Notes: generated by a model from the sequence alone, not told the origin. A stretch of 64,000 nt of DNA from an uncultured Alistipes sp. (GCA_949285535.1 CASDZP010000001.1:62001-126000), one strand, 5' to 3'; numbered from the stretch's first letter, positions 33,124-42,544 are shown. Made by a program: numbers and translations.

Positions 33124-33795
33124 ATGAGTATAATAACAAATGCAATAAAGAACAACAATTCAGCCGATGCTGAAATTTTAAATGAGTTGTACGATTTTCC
33201 TCTGTTCAAAGGATGCGGCTTGGATTGCATAAAAAACTTTATCCGCTACAAGGAAGAACAACATATCACCTATGATTCGGATGATTATATTCTCTTACCC
33301 GGTCATCCGTTAAAACAATTATTACTACTGTGTGAAGGGTCTGTATCTGTAAACATAGCAGGGAACGACGGAAAAGAATTTACGATAGAAAAAATAGCGG
33401 CTCCCAAAATCATTCTTCCTGAATTCATTTTCAGCAATAGACAAAACATGCCGTTTATAATAAAAAGCATCACATCAAGCAGGATATGGAAATTCTCAAA
33501 AGACATTTTTTTCGATGCTCTGCACAACAACATACATCTTCTGCACAACTTTCTCAGAATAACCTCGGAAAGAAGCATATCTCTGGCTCAACGAGTCAAT
33601 GACGGCAATATGAATAAAATATACTCCCGAATTATTGCATACGTGAAACGTCACGAAAAAATAATTGATACTAAAGAGATGGCAGAGATAATAGGAGGCA
33701 CTCCATCATTAATCTCAAGGGTGCTGGAAACAATGCTAGAACAGGGAGTAATGAAAAAGGAGTCAGACGGATATATTCTTTTAAACGAAGTCTGA
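33124..33795 (+). CDS. Crp/Fnr family transcriptional regulator
   Basis: A 223-residue protein with an N-terminal cyclic-nucleotide-binding-like domain (residues 25-120: LFKGCGLDCIKNFI, LPGHPLKQLLLLCEGSVSVNIAG) and a C-terminal winged helix (residues 160-220: IIDTKEMAEIIGGTPSLISRVLETMLEQGVMKKE). No Fnr-type cysteine cluster is present, so oxygen sensing by an Fe-S cluster is unlikely. The ligand is unknown; Bacteroidota have many such regulators for stress or redox signals. It is a single gene with AT-rich flanks and more AT-rich codons than its neighbours. Confidence 0.85.
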   Translation: MSIITNAIKNNNSADAEILNELYDFPLFKGCGLDCIKNFIRYKEEQHITYDSDDYILLPGHPLKQLLLLCEGSVSVNIAGNDGKEFTIEKIAAPKIILPEFIFSNRQNMPFIIKSITSSRIWKFSKDIFFDALHNNIHLLHNFLRITSERSISLAQRVNDGNMNKIYSRIIAYVKRHEKIIDTKEMAEIIGGTPSLISRVLETMLEQGVMKKESDGYILLNEV

Positions 33796-33798
33796 TAT

Positions 33799-33828
33799 TT
33801 TGATTTGAACTGTTTTTTTCTATCTTTG
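33799..33828 (+). promoter_or_regulatory. Bacteroidota-type promoter with a long leader
   Basis: TTTG at 33799-33802 and TATCTTTG at 33821-33828 are 18 bases apart, close to consensus. The next ATG is at 33989, so the leader would be about 150 bases. The -33 box begins within four bases of the Crp/Fnr stop. Confidence 0.6.
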
Positions 33829-33988
33829 CTTTTAGTAGAGAGTTTATGTTTCAGATACACCGCTATTTTCGACATATTTACTCGGTCATTTATACTGAAA
33901 CATCATAGACAAACAAATATTATTAACGTTTATCGTCTGCTCCTGCCGAAATAAATTTATCACTTATAACTCCAAAAACGATTTTGTC

Positions 33989-34474
33989 ATGGAAAGAACG
34001 GAAAAGATTGGAAAATCATTCAAATACGCACCCAAAAGCACCATAGCAAGTCGTATGCCGAGCCTTCTTCTCGGTATGATTTTGGTTATCGTACCGACGA
34101 TACACCCTTTTGGAATATACATCAGAAACATTCAGATAATATCCCATAAAGCACTCACCGCAATATCGGTGGTTGTCGGACTGGTGATAGCAGGCATAAC
34201 TATCGCAAAAATCATGAAAGCGAATATGCTCATGCGTAACAATGCCCGCATAACGGTTGACGGAGACAAAGTGACCTACCCAGTTATCTCCAACGGTAAG
34301 GTCGAATACGAATCGTTCAACATATCCGACATAAAAAGAATCGACTATAACAAAGGCGACAAACGATGTGACGTCCGCCTCTCTGAACAATATGCCGTTT
34401 TCGATGTCGGTTATTTCGAGTCGAAAAAGCAGTTCGACGAATTTTTTGAACTTATAAACGTTAACGGCAAATAA
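33989..34474 (+). CDS. small membrane protein with PH-like C-terminal domain
   Basis: A 161-residue protein of unknown function. Two membrane helices (about 24-43 and 52-74) with a short loop are followed by a soluble beta-rich domain (NARITVDGDKVTYPVISNGK, then DIKRIDYNKGDKRCDVRL). That domain resembles the bacterial PH-like domains fused to membrane hairpins. It ends with a helix, QFDEFFELINVNGK. A terminator lies 16 bases after the stop. I do not recognise a specific family. Confidence 0.65.
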   Translation: MERTEKIGKSFKYAPKSTIASRMPSLLLGMILVIVPTIHPFGIYIRNIQIISHKALTAISVVVGLVIAGITIAKIMKANMLMRNNARITVDGDKVTYPVISNGKVEYESFNISDIKRIDYNKGDKRCDVRLSEQYAVFDVGYFESKKQFDEFFELINVNGK

Positions 34475-34490
34475 GAAAACACATGACTTG

Positions 34491-34530
34491 AAAATATTCC
34501 CGTCATAATATGTTATGACGGGAATATTTT
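34491..34530 (+). terminator. long palindromic terminator
   Basis: A 40-base palindrome, AAAATATTCCCGTCATAA and its complement, interrupted only by one T-G mispair near the centre. It lies 16 bases after the PH-like gene. Confidence 0.85.
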
Positions 34531-34638
34531 TTACATATACGTTTTTGATTTGACGATAATTTTGGCGATAAGTAGATACAAGGTCAGACACCGACTTCGT
34601 AAAAGATAATAAATCGACAGAGTGTGACATTGCCAAAT

Positions 34639-34694
34639 CCTCAAAACAAAAAGAACGGACATATTCAGAATATGTCCGTTCTTTTTGTTTTGAG

Positions 34695-34695
<1 letters not shown>
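34639..34695 (-). terminator. perfect 28-bp palindrome after tRNA-His
   Basis: Arms 34639-34666 and 34668-34695 are exactly complementary around a single central A. The right arm ends precisely at the tRNA's last encoded base. Runs of T on the minus strand mark it as the tRNA terminator, but the pairing reaches back through the whole spacer, like the gene-end palindromes of copies A-D. No module follows it. Confidence 0.85.
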
Positions 34696-34769
<74 letters not shown>

Positions 34770-34837
34770 ATAAAACAAACGTAAGGCGTTGCTCACATTT
34801 GCGATGCAAAGATAATAATTATTATTTTACTTCCAAA

Positions 34838-36223
34838 CTAATTTTGGTAAAAATTATCTTTTTCTCTGTTCCCGATAAACATATCTGCCTCTTCGGGATT
34901 ATATACAATCAACTCTTCGCCCTTTCTCTCAGAGAGACCATTTGGTTCTTTGTCAGACACTTCCGCAGATACTTCATGAGGTATCACTGGTTCGGGAGCC
35001 ACAACCACGGTATTATCATCAATTGTTTCCGCAGACATTTTTTCAACATCTTTCATCGAATTGAGTTTCACTCGAACCATCAAAACAGCGAAAACAAAAT
35101 ATACCAAGGTCAGAATCCAAAGCCACACATATTCACTGAATACATCGGAAAGCTCCACACCCATCACATTCAACCTTACATATCCGTTTATCGCAGAACT
35201 TGCGGGAAGAATCTGTCCCAACGCATAAAGCCATGAAGGCATCCCCTCCATGGGGAACGATATTCCGCTCAACAACAGGAACGGAACCGACCATGCCGCA
35301 AGGGTGATTACAGATGTCTCTCTATATTTAAAGAGTGTTGACAGAGCTATACCCATGAATACGACCGACAAAAGATAAGGCATGAAAAAGAGGAGCACCT
35401 CAAGCTCATTGCCGAGTGACGGATAACCCAGCACTTTGTAATATACGCCATATACAACAAGAGCCAACGCCATTGCAAAGAATATATAAGCCAACGACTT
35501 ACCCATTACAACAAGCAAAGCCGACAGCGAACGTCCGCGTTTTTTATATCGACGCCATTGCCCTTTCTCCGTCATCGTACCGTTGACCATGCCTATACCT
35601 ATCAACATCGTCTGCTGAAGTATAAGCACCATGATTGCGGGCATCACGAAAGTGGCATAACCCTCATATCGGTTATAAAGTTTTGTCACCGACGCCTCCA
35701 CAGGGTCAGCCAACGCCACAGCCGTCTTTCCGTCTATTCCTTTTGCCATGAAGCGCGACGTCTCTATTTTTATGTTCTTATCGACTATTGTGGATGTGGC
35801 GGCGGCATACAACTGCTTATACATCAAAAAATAACTTGCATCGGCATATATGCTCACAATAGTCTGTACTCCCGACGAAATATCTTTTTCAAATTTATCG
35901 GGCACCACAATGACACCATATATCTTCCTGTCATAGAATAGCGAGCGTGCCTGGTCCATATCCTCCGGTTCAAAAGCGACACTCACATTCGGAGAGGCAT
36001 CCAAATCTCTTATGAACCCTCTGGAAGACTCCGTCTCATCCATGTCTATAACGGCGATTGGCACCTCTCTGACGACCTGATTGTGATAGACGAGCCAGTA
36101 GAGTGTCGAATATATGAATATTGCGCCCAGCATAATAAGCATGACGCCGCCGTCACGCAATATCGAGACAAGCTCCCAGCGCGCGACATATATATATCTG
36201 TTTATGGTTTTGAGTAAATCCAT
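34838..36223 (-). CDS. ABC-2 type transporter permease of an efflux operon (second)
   Basis: A 461-residue membrane protein. An N-terminal helix (VMLIMLGAIFIYSTLYWLV) is followed by a periplasmic domain of about 150 residues (VPIAVIDMDETESSRGFIRDL), then five or six helices including GMVNGTMTEKGQWRRY and SGISFPMEGMPSWL. This is the YhhJ/YbhR type of ABC-2 permease. The C-terminal 70 residues are acidic, Pro/Val-rich and cytoplasmic, an extension not seen in the sister permease. It is the last gene of the TolC-HlyD-permease-permease operon, and no ATP-binding subunit is encoded alongside. Confidence 0.85.
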   Translation of the reverse strand: MDLLKTINRYIYVARWELVSILRDGGVMLIMLGAIFIYSTLYWLVYHNQVVREVPIAVIDMDETESSRGFIRDLDASPNVSVAFEPEDMDQARSLFYDRKIYGVIVVPDKFEKDISSGVQTIVSIYADASYFLMYKQLYAAATSTIVDKNIKIETSRFMAKGIDGKTAVALADPVEASVTKLYNRYEGYATFVMPAIMVLILQQTMLIGIGMVNGTMTEKGQWRRYKKRGRSLSALLVVMGKSLAYIFFAMALALVVYGVYYKVLGYPSLGNELEVLLFFMPYLLSVVFMGIALSTLFKYRETSVITLAAWSVPFLLLSGISFPMEGMPSWLYALGQILPASSAINGYVRLNVMGVELSDVFSEYVWLWILTLVYFVFAVLMVRVKLNSMKDVEKMSAETIDDNTVVVAPEPVIPHEVSAEVSDKEPNGLSERKGEELIVYNPEEADMFIGNREKDNFYQN

Positions 36224-36249
36224 TTTTAACAGGTGTTATAAACCTAAGA

Positions 36250-37428
36250 TTAAAGACGTCCCCAAAATTTGGAGTTCACGCACAATCGACGCAACAGCGG
36301 CACAACCGCCATACCTGCCAACACAAAGAGACACAATGCGATTATGTCGGGCATCGAACAGCTCACGGGAGCTCCACGCATAGACTGATCGACGAATATG
36401 TCCATATAGTGCGTAAACGGGAACAATACCTTGCCTATCGTTGCCACAAAACCGTCCATGCCGATAAATGGGAATGTCAGGCCCGAGAACGAGAACGCCA
36501 ACACCGAATATCCCGCCGCTATCGAAAGACCGAGCCTCAAACTCTTGGTGACCGAGAGAATCAGCACGCCGAGCCACTGATAAGCGAGTACCAGCAACAG
36601 CGAGGCTACAATTATCACCGTAGCGGAACCGTTCATCGGAACACCCATGTGAGCATACAACAGCCACATCATGACAAACGACAGAATCCAGAACCACAGA
36701 GTGTAAGGAAGCATCTTGCCGATGATAGCCACACCCATGTTGTGACCCGCACCCGAAAGCCATTTGAACGCCGTGCCTCGTTTCAGTTCGAGTCCCATAG
36801 CGAACACCGTTGACAATATGGCGAAGAAGAATATCATCATCGCCATGAATCCGGGCATCAGATAGTATCCGTAGCTGGTATAGGGGTTAAACAACACATG
36901 CTTGCTGAACGATATAGGCAGCGAAGCCGAATAGGCGGCAAGCGGCGATAAGCCCTGCGTCTCGAGTTTCTGTATCTCTATACCCGTCGAGAATGTCTGC
37001 ACGGTTGTCACGATGTCTTTCTGTATCAGAGAGCCGACAAGCAGATTGGAACCGTTTATGAATATGGGCACCTCCTGTCGTTCGTTTCTCAGTATCGAAC
37101 GCTCCAGACCTTCCGGAATTATTACTATCGCGTCAATATCGCCCTTGTCCATCATTTCAGACGCAGCCTCGACAGAGGGGGGCGAATCGACAACCTTCAC
37201 AAAAGCGCCTGCGTCAATCATTCTTGCCGCCTGACGTGACAGCGATGTCATGTCGTAATCGACGACGGCGACAGGCAAATCGCGAGGCACCCCTTTCTCG
37301 AACAAGGCGACAAGAAAGAGCAGCGACAGAAGCGGAAGAAACGCCACCACTACGACAAACGTTTTCAACCGTCTGAGCTTATAGAGCTCTCGCCTGAGCG
37401 TGAATATAAGACCTCTGCGAATTTCCAT
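36250..37428 (-). CDS. ABC-2 type transporter permease of an efflux operon (first)
   Basis: A 392-residue permease homologous to the next gene. The N-terminal helix (FVVVVAFLPLLSLLFLVALF), the periplasmic domain (LPVAVVDYDMTSLSRQAARM), and the six-helix ABC-2 domain with GLELKRGTAFKWL and FSGLTFPFIGMDG are clear. It starts two bases after the HlyD gene and ends 26 bases before the second permease. Such pairs export drugs, bile salts or other amphiphiles across the inner membrane in partnership with HlyD and TolC proteins; the substrate is not readable here. Confidence 0.87.
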   Translation of the reverse strand: MEIRRGLIFTLRRELYKLRRLKTFVVVVAFLPLLSLLFLVALFEKGVPRDLPVAVVDYDMTSLSRQAARMIDAGAFVKVVDSPPSVEAASEMMDKGDIDAIVIIPEGLERSILRNERQEVPIFINGSNLLVGSLIQKDIVTTVQTFSTGIEIQKLETQGLSPLAAYSASLPISFSKHVLFNPYTSYGYYLMPGFMAMMIFFFAILSTVFAMGLELKRGTAFKWLSGAGHNMGVAIIGKMLPYTLWFWILSFVMMWLLYAHMGVPMNGSATVIIVASLLLVLAYQWLGVLILSVTKSLRLGLSIAAGYSVLAFSFSGLTFPFIGMDGFVATIGKVLFPFTHYMDIFVDQSMRGAPVSCSMPDIIALCLFVLAGMAVVPLLRRLCVNSKFWGRL

Positions 37429-37430
37429 TT

Positions 37431-38414
37431 CTAAAGAGACGTTACATTAAACAAGGCGCTCATACCGGGTCTCAAACCGTCGGTATAGTCGATGGGAGTG
37501 AGACGGACCTCGAACGTACGTATGTCGAACTCGCCCTGAGAGCGTGTTGCCGACCAAGTAGCATACTGCGCCTGCGCGCCTATATAGCTAACACGTGTTT
37601 TCACTTTCTTGCCGAGTGCGGGAACATCCACCTCGATAGCCATGTCTTTCTTTATTTTGGGAAGAAGCGTCTCTTTTACATTGAAAGAGAACCACATGTC
37701 ATGCAGGTCGATAATGGTAACGACAGGATAACCTGCGTTCACAAGCTCGCCTTTCTCAGCTATTATCGAAGAGACCTCACCGTCAATCGGAGAGTACTGG
37801 AAAGCGTCTTTCAGATATGCCTCAACCTCACGCACACCGCCTTTTGCCTGCTCCACAAGAGCGTTGGCAGCTTTACGGTCCTCTTTTCTCGCGCCCTCGC
37901 GTGCAATCAGATACTGCGCGTGAGCCGCCTGCTCGGTTGTCTCCATAACCTTTAGGTTCGCTTCAGCCTCATCGAGTTTCTGTGCAGGCACAACACCGTC
38001 CTCATAAAGTCTTTTCACACGGTCGTATGTAGTCTGCGCAAATTCGAGTCCCGCCTTAGATTTGTCCCAAAGGCTTTTGACAGCGGAAATCTCCTGCGGA
38101 CGAAGTCCCTCGCGCGCAAGCTCGTCTTTTGCCGATGCGGCAGAGAGCAATGCTTTCGCCTGCTGAAGCTTGGCGTCAACTTCGGGTGTAGAGAGTGAGA
38201 ATACGAAATCGCCCTGACGCACCTTGTCGCCCATGCGAAGCGTGAGAGAATCGACACGTCCCACCAGTTTCGACGATACTTTATATGACTGTGCCACGGC
38301 CTCCCCCTGCAATACCACGGTCGAAGGACGATACATATACCAAATGACCAATGCCACGAGTGCTACCGCCATGATGGCAACGATGGCAAAAATAAAAGCG
38401 TTACTGCGTCTCAT
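37431..38414 (-). CDS. HlyD/EmrA family periplasmic adaptor
   Basis: A 327-residue membrane-fusion protein. One N-terminal helix (AFIFAIVAIMAVALVALVIWYMY) anchors it. A lipoyl-like half-motif (KLVGRVDSLTLRMGDKVRQGD) is followed by a coiled-coil hairpin at about residues 80-205 rich in Ala, Lys and Glu. The second lipoyl half is FQYSPIDGEVSSIIAEKGEL, and a beta-barrel ends the protein. It bridges the inner-membrane permeases and the TolC-type channel encoded next to it. The order tolC-like, hlyD-like, permease, permease is a common Bacteroidota efflux unit. Confidence 0.9.
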   Translation of the reverse strand: MRRSNAFIFAIVAIMAVALVALVIWYMYRPSTVVLQGEAVAQSYKVSSKLVGRVDSLTLRMGDKVRQGDFVFSLSTPEVDAKLQQAKALLSAASAKDELAREGLRPQEISAVKSLWDKSKAGLEFAQTTYDRVKRLYEDGVVPAQKLDEAEANLKVMETTEQAAHAQYLIAREGARKEDRKAANALVEQAKGGVREVEAYLKDAFQYSPIDGEVSSIIAEKGELVNAGYPVVTIIDLHDMWFSFNVKETLLPKIKKDMAIEVDVPALGKKVKTRVSYIGAQAQYATWSATRSQGEFDIRTFEVRLTPIDYTDGLRPGMSALFNVTSL

Positions 38415-38472
38415 ATATATTCAAAATTTTTAATCTTCAATGAATTGTTTTTCTGTAAAAAGTGCCGAATAT

Positions 38473-39891
38473 TTAGTTTATGGCCTTATAGCTGCTCTTT
38501 GAACGATATTCGATAAACTTGTCGCTCGCTCCGCACGCCTCAAGCAGCTGCGCAAGCTGCAAATCAAAATTATAGGCGCACTGCAAACGGGCAATCTCCG
38601 CGGCAGCCAGATTGAGACGGGCGTCAACCACATCCGACGAGGGAGCCGTTCCTTCCAAAAAGGCTTTCTCCTTGATTCGGAGATACTCTTTTGCAAAAGC
38701 TATCGTAGCATCATTCGCTTCAATCTGTTCCGAAACGGTTGTCAGCTGATTGTAAAGCTTCTCGATAAGAGTGTTTATATCGTCATTAATTTTACCCTGC
38801 AATGCCTCTACCTGTTTTACGGTTGTCTTTGCCGCGGCAAAATTATATTCTCTTGTCAAACCGTTGAAGAGTTTGAAAGAGACACCCGCACCTACCACCC
38901 ATCGGGGAGCGAGGTTGGTCAACTTATAGTCATAGATGTTTATTCCGCCCATTGCGGCCACCTGCGGAATGAAATTAGCTCGTTCCGCCTTTACAGCCTC
39001 CTGTGCCAACGATTTTTTCATGTCCACCTGCTTGAGTATGGGGCTGTTCTGTGACGCGAGCGCCTGATAGTAATCCACGCCTTCAAGCTGCGAGAGCACG
39101 AACATTGAAGAAACGGGAATGACATTCTCTTCCGATCCGATTGTACCCGCCAACGCCGCGGCTATCGTCGATGCCTGCGACTGCGCCTTTTTGAGTTCGG
39201 CTTTCGCCTCCGAGAGCTTCATCTCGGCATACAGACGCTCGACGCGTGCAATCATACCGTTCTGTTCGAGTTTTATCGCATCATCGAGATGTTTCTGCAT
39301 ACCTTCCACAACCTGACGGCGTACATCGACAACGTGCATCGCAAGCGACAGACCGAAATAACGCTCGACAAGCTCCGTCTGAAGAGAGTTTTTGTTGGCT
39401 GCACTCTTCTGACGTCCCTCCTCTATCCTTATCTTGGCGGCTCTGTTGGCTGCATTGATTTTTCCGCCTGTATATATCGGAGCCTTCACCGTTGCTCCGA
39501 CAATGGCGAAGTCACGCTCCTGAAGCGTATATCCCCAGTCGGCTGACATTATGGGACCGGCTATCGTCGGCGGCAGTTGTATGCCCAACCCCGAAAGCAA
39601 TCCTCCGACAGGCTCTTTGAGACCATTCATGTCGATACCTATCTTGTCGGACATTAATGTATAGTTGGCACCCAACGATATTTGAGGCGAACGGAGACCC
39701 GCCGCCGCTTTTTTCGCCTTGACGAGTGCCTCTTCGGCATAACGGTCGGCTTTAATCTGACCGTTATTGTCCATAACCATAATCAACGCCTCTTCGTAGG
39801 CCAAAGCTCTGCCGCGAGAGCTGTCCGCCTGTTGAGCGAAGAGCGGGAGTGCCGCCATCGCAATAGCAAATGCAACAAAATTTTTATACAT
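38473..39891 (-). CDS. TolC family outer-membrane efflux protein
   Basis: A 472-residue outer-membrane channel protein with a signal peptide (MYKNFVAFAIAMAALPLFAQ). It has the two repeated OEP helical blocks: AEEALVKAKKAAAGLRSPQISLGANYT for the first, with the partner AVKAERANFIPQVAAMGGINIYDYKL, and helical NAANRAAKIRIEEGRQKSAANKN-type segments. It is the first gene of the operon. The 234-base region upstream (39892-40125) shows no gene; I find no clear promoter box or regulator-binding palindrome in it. Confidence 0.9.
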   Translation of the reverse strand: MYKNFVAFAIAMAALPLFAQQADSSRGRALAYEEALIMVMDNNGQIKADRYAEEALVKAKKAAAGLRSPQISLGANYTLMSDKIGIDMNGLKEPVGGLLSGLGIQLPPTIAGPIMSADWGYTLQERDFAIVGATVKAPIYTGGKINAANRAAKIRIEEGRQKSAANKNSLQTELVERYFGLSLAMHVVDVRRQVVEGMQKHLDDAIKLEQNGMIARVERLYAEMKLSEAKAELKKAQSQASTIAAALAGTIGSEENVIPVSSMFVLSQLEGVDYYQALASQNSPILKQVDMKKSLAQEAVKAERANFIPQVAAMGGINIYDYKLTNLAPRWVVGAGVSFKLFNGLTREYNFAAAKTTVKQVEALQGKINDDINTLIEKLYNQLTTVSEQIEANDATIAFAKEYLRIKEKAFLEGTAPSSDVVDARLNLAAAEIARLQCAYNFDLQLAQLLEACGASDKFIEYRSKSSYKAIN

Positions 39892-40125
39892 GGTTTTTGT
39901 TTTGAGAGCGGCGAAACAATCGTCCCGACACTCGGAAAATATATTTTTATCAATCAGAACCGATTAAAGGATAATAGAGAGACAAATGAAATGGATTTTC
40001 CCGAAAACAATTTAATCACCAACCGCTACCCTCTTTCGGCATGAAACTTTCTGACATTAAGATGTCAAACTGTCACAACCTTTTTTAATATCTTTTAATA
40101 ACACAAATAAGCCTTAACTTATGCA

Positions 40126-41124
40126 CTAATTGGCGTTTTTCCGCTGTTTCATCACCATGAACCCCAAGAAAGAGCGTGTCATTCCCGTCGGTATTCCAAT
40201 CGGATGGCTCAATTTTTTACGCTTTTTAATTAAAGCAGAAATCATGCCATAGAATGACAGATGCGCCTTAATCACCGCGACAAAACGATCCACTTTTCCA
40301 CTCACCAGATATCCACATCCGATAACACCGTCCATTGTCATCCTGAGCAACATTACAGGAATCAGAACAGCGGTCGGCAGATTCTTGAACATTGTAGCCA
40401 AACCGTTTCTGAAATTCAGATAAAGTTTGTGCGGCGAGTCGTTCGAGAGCGTACCTCCGCCAAGATGAAACACCTCCGACGCGGGCTCACACCATACGGA
40501 CATACCGCTGTTTTTAGCTCTCCAACAAAAATCTATCTCCTCCATGTGGGCAAAATAGTCCTCGTCGAGACCTCCGAGCGAACGATAGACTTCCGAACGC
40601 ACAAGCATGGCAGCGCCAGAAGCCCAAAATACTTCCGCTGCGTCGTCATATTGTCCGTTGTCTCTCTCGATATAAGAGGCCACACGCCCGCGACAATAGG
40701 GATAACCGAGAATATCGAGCAATCCGCCCGCCGCTCCCGCATATTCGAACATATCGGGATTATCGAGGCTTTTTATCTTCGGCATGACCGCCGCTATTCT
40801 CTCGTCAGATTCGATTCGCGCCACCAGCGGAGACAACCATCCTTTCGGGGTCTTCACATCAGAGTTGAGCAACAGGTAATAATCCGCATCTATCTGTGAA
40901 AGAGCTTTGTTATACCCTCCCGTGAAACCGTAATTTTTATCAAGTTCTATTATCCCGACATTCGGGAACGACTCCCTCACGAAACATAAGGAACCATCGG
41001 TGGAACCGTTGTCCGCGACAACGATACGCGCATATTGTTCCGGCGTGTTTTCAACCACGGAAGGAAGAAAGCGACGGAGATGTTTTTCTCCGTTCCAGTT
41101 CAATATGACTACCGCTACCTCCAA
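40126..41124 (-). CDS. glycosyltransferase family 2 protein
   Basis: A 332-residue GT-A fold transferase. The nucleotide-sugar binding begins at VAVVILNWNGEKHLRRFLPS, with VVADNGSTDGS around 36-46 and the DxD-like LLLNSDVKTPKGWL around 84-97. ASGAAMLVRSEVYRSLGGLDEDYFAHMEEIDFCWR is the acceptor-side motif of rhamnosyltransferase-like GT2 enzymes. A hydrophobic region near residue 255-275 could contact the membrane. It probably acts in surface polysaccharide or lipopolysaccharide assembly. It is a single gene, divergent from the AlkD-like gene. Confidence 0.88.
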   Translation of the reverse strand: MEVAVVILNWNGEKHLRRFLPSVVENTPEQYARIVVADNGSTDGSLCFVRESFPNVGIIELDKNYGFTGGYNKALSQIDADYYLLLNSDVKTPKGWLSPLVARIESDERIAAVMPKIKSLDNPDMFEYAGAAGGLLDILGYPYCRGRVASYIERDNGQYDDAAEVFWASGAAMLVRSEVYRSLGGLDEDYFAHMEEIDFCWRAKNSGMSVWCEPASEVFHLGGGTLSNDSPHKLYLNFRNGLATMFKNLPTAVLIPVMLLRMTMDGVIGCGYLVSGKVDRFVAVIKAHLSFYGMISALIKKRKKLSHPIGIPTGMTRSFLGFMVMKQRKNAN

Positions 41125-41150
41125 ACTCTAATTATTGTTTCACAATTGGT

Positions 41151-41182
41151 TTTGCGAGTAAAGATAATAAATATATTTTTGT
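41151..41182 (+). promoter_or_regulatory. consensus Bacteroidota promoter for the AlkD-like gene
   Basis: TTTG at 41151-41154, 20 bases, then TATTTTTG at 41175-41182, 40 bases before the ATG at 41223. Confidence 0.75.
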
Positions 41183-41222
41183 CACGAAATCCAATCACTA
41201 TTTATTTTCATTTTTTGCGAAC

Positions 41223-41879
41223 ATGAGACCATTGGAAGAATTGAGAGCCGAAATAAACATAGAATTATACCGCCAACGTAACGGAGCTGTGGCAGACACC
41301 ATGCGACGCATGTCAGGCGGCAATACGCTCATAAACTATGGTGTCTCATTGCCCACGATACGCCGCATAGCTGAACCTTACGCTCCCTCGGAACCGCTTG
41401 CCGAACTACTCTACTCCAGTAACGTGCGCGACCATCGTCTGGCGGCGCTATACATTGCCGACCCGAGCCGATTCGATGCCGAGAAATGCCGCAAATGGAT
41501 GAAAGAGGTTCGAACTCTCGAAACGGCTGACTGTGCGGCACAGGTTTTATTCTCAAAAATTCCAAACATTACAGAAATAGCGACCGAACTGCTCGATGAT
41601 GAGAATCCTATTATTGCACACACGGCTTTCATGTCCATATTCAGAGCCGCAAGCTCGAAAAAAGAGGAGATAGACGACAACAAAGCCGCCACACTATTGT
41701 TCATCGCCAACAAATTTTCAAAAAAACAAGTTCAGAATATTGACCGTTCCACCCTGTCGGCACTAACATTCGCAATCGACACGCTCAACCGTGCAGGACA
41801 TACCGACAAATCCGCCGTTTTCATAGATTCGTTACCTCAAGAGGCAAAAGAAGAGTTAAGCTGGCTCAAAGAGATTTAA
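41223..41879 (+). CDS. HEAT-repeat protein, AlkD-like DNA alkylation repair family
   Basis: A 218-residue all-helical protein. The N-terminus (RRMSGGNTLINYGVSLPTIRRIAEPY) matches the beginning of AlkC/AlkD-like proteins, in which HEAT repeats cradle DNA and remove alkylated purines. The following helices (LAALYIADPSRFDAEKCRKWM, VRTLETADCAAQVLFSKIPN) fit the repeat pattern. The Trp-Asp pair that AlkD uses is replaced around ETADCAA, so glycosylase activity is uncertain; it may be a divergent member. It has its own promoter and terminator. Confidence 0.7.
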   Translation: MRPLEELRAEINIELYRQRNGAVADTMRRMSGGNTLINYGVSLPTIRRIAEPYAPSEPLAELLYSSNVRDHRLAALYIADPSRFDAEKCRKWMKEVRTLETADCAAQVLFSKIPNITEIATELLDDENPIIAHTAFMSIFRAASSKKEEIDDNKAATLLFIANKFSKKQVQNIDRSTLSALTFAIDTLNRAGHTDKSAVFIDSLPQEAKEELSWLKEI

Positions 41880-41977
41880 ACACCCACAGCCTCAACGAAC
41901 AACAAACAATATTAAGGACAATACTTCTCGATAAGAGTACGACAAACAATAACATCTACTTATTTCTTTATTAACAG

Positions 41978-42010
41978 AAATATCCGACGATTAAATTGCG
42001 TCGGATATTT
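41978..42010 (+). terminator. terminator hairpin
   Basis: AAATATCCGACG pairs with CGTCGGATATTT across a 9-base loop, followed by more T. It is about 100 bases after the AlkD-like gene. The rest of 41880-42259 is AT-rich and carries no gene. Confidence 0.75.
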
Positions 42011-42206
42011 TTTAATACAAAACATAAAACCTCACGTCAAGCTGTCATTTCATCAATAAAACAGAATCCCACAAAACACACCGCCACACCTCATAAAAAG
42101 CAGATATAAATAGTCGCATACGGCAGTTGAATCATCAATAAAATTGTCTGCGAATCAATCTTTTCATATATTATACAAATAAAAATACATATTTCAGTTT
42201 TTTTAT

Positions 42207-42214
42207 TATTTTTG
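42207..42214 (+). promoter_or_regulatory. candidate -7 box for the DUF2795 gene
   Basis: TATTTTTG, 45 bases upstream of the ATG at 42260; no TTTG is seen at the usual distance. Confidence 0.5.
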
Positions 42215-42259
42215 CGGCACCGAACAAAAATACGATTAATCTAAAAAACAAATATAGCT

Positions 42260-42481
42260 ATGTACTGGACATTAGAATTGGCATCCAAAATGGAGGATGC
42301 GCCATGGCCTGCGACCAAAGAGGAGCTGATAGACTACGCCGTACGTTCAGGTGCTCCGCTTGAAGTCATTGAGAATCTTAATGAGATTGAGGACGAAGGT
42401 GAAATCTACGAGAGCATAGAGGACATCTGGCCCGATTACCCCAGCAAAGACGACTTCTTCTTCAACGAGGAAGAATATTAA
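42260..42481 (+). CDS. DUF2795 family small protein
   Basis: A 73-residue acidic protein. The first half (TLELASKMEDAPWPATKEELIDYAVRSGAPLEVIENL) matches the DUF2795 helical fold found in many bacteria. The second half is Glu/Asp/Phe-rich and Bacteroidota-specific (DIWPDYPSKDDFFFNEEEY). The function is unknown. It is a single, probably well-expressed gene with its own -7 box and terminator, and such short acidic proteins are common in this order. Confidence 0.85.
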   Translation: MYWTLELASKMEDAPWPATKEELIDYAVRSGAPLEVIENLNEIEDEGEIYESIEDIWPDYPSKDDFFFNEEEY

Positions 42482-42507
42482 TGCGTTTTTAAGCTCTAAA
42501 TAATCAT

Positions 42508-42544
42508 TAAATCCCTGCTAATCTACATGATTGACAGGGATTTA
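42508..42544 (+). terminator. terminator hairpin after the DUF2795 gene
   Basis: TAAATCCCTG pairs with CAGGGATTTA across a 17-base loop. Confidence 0.65.
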
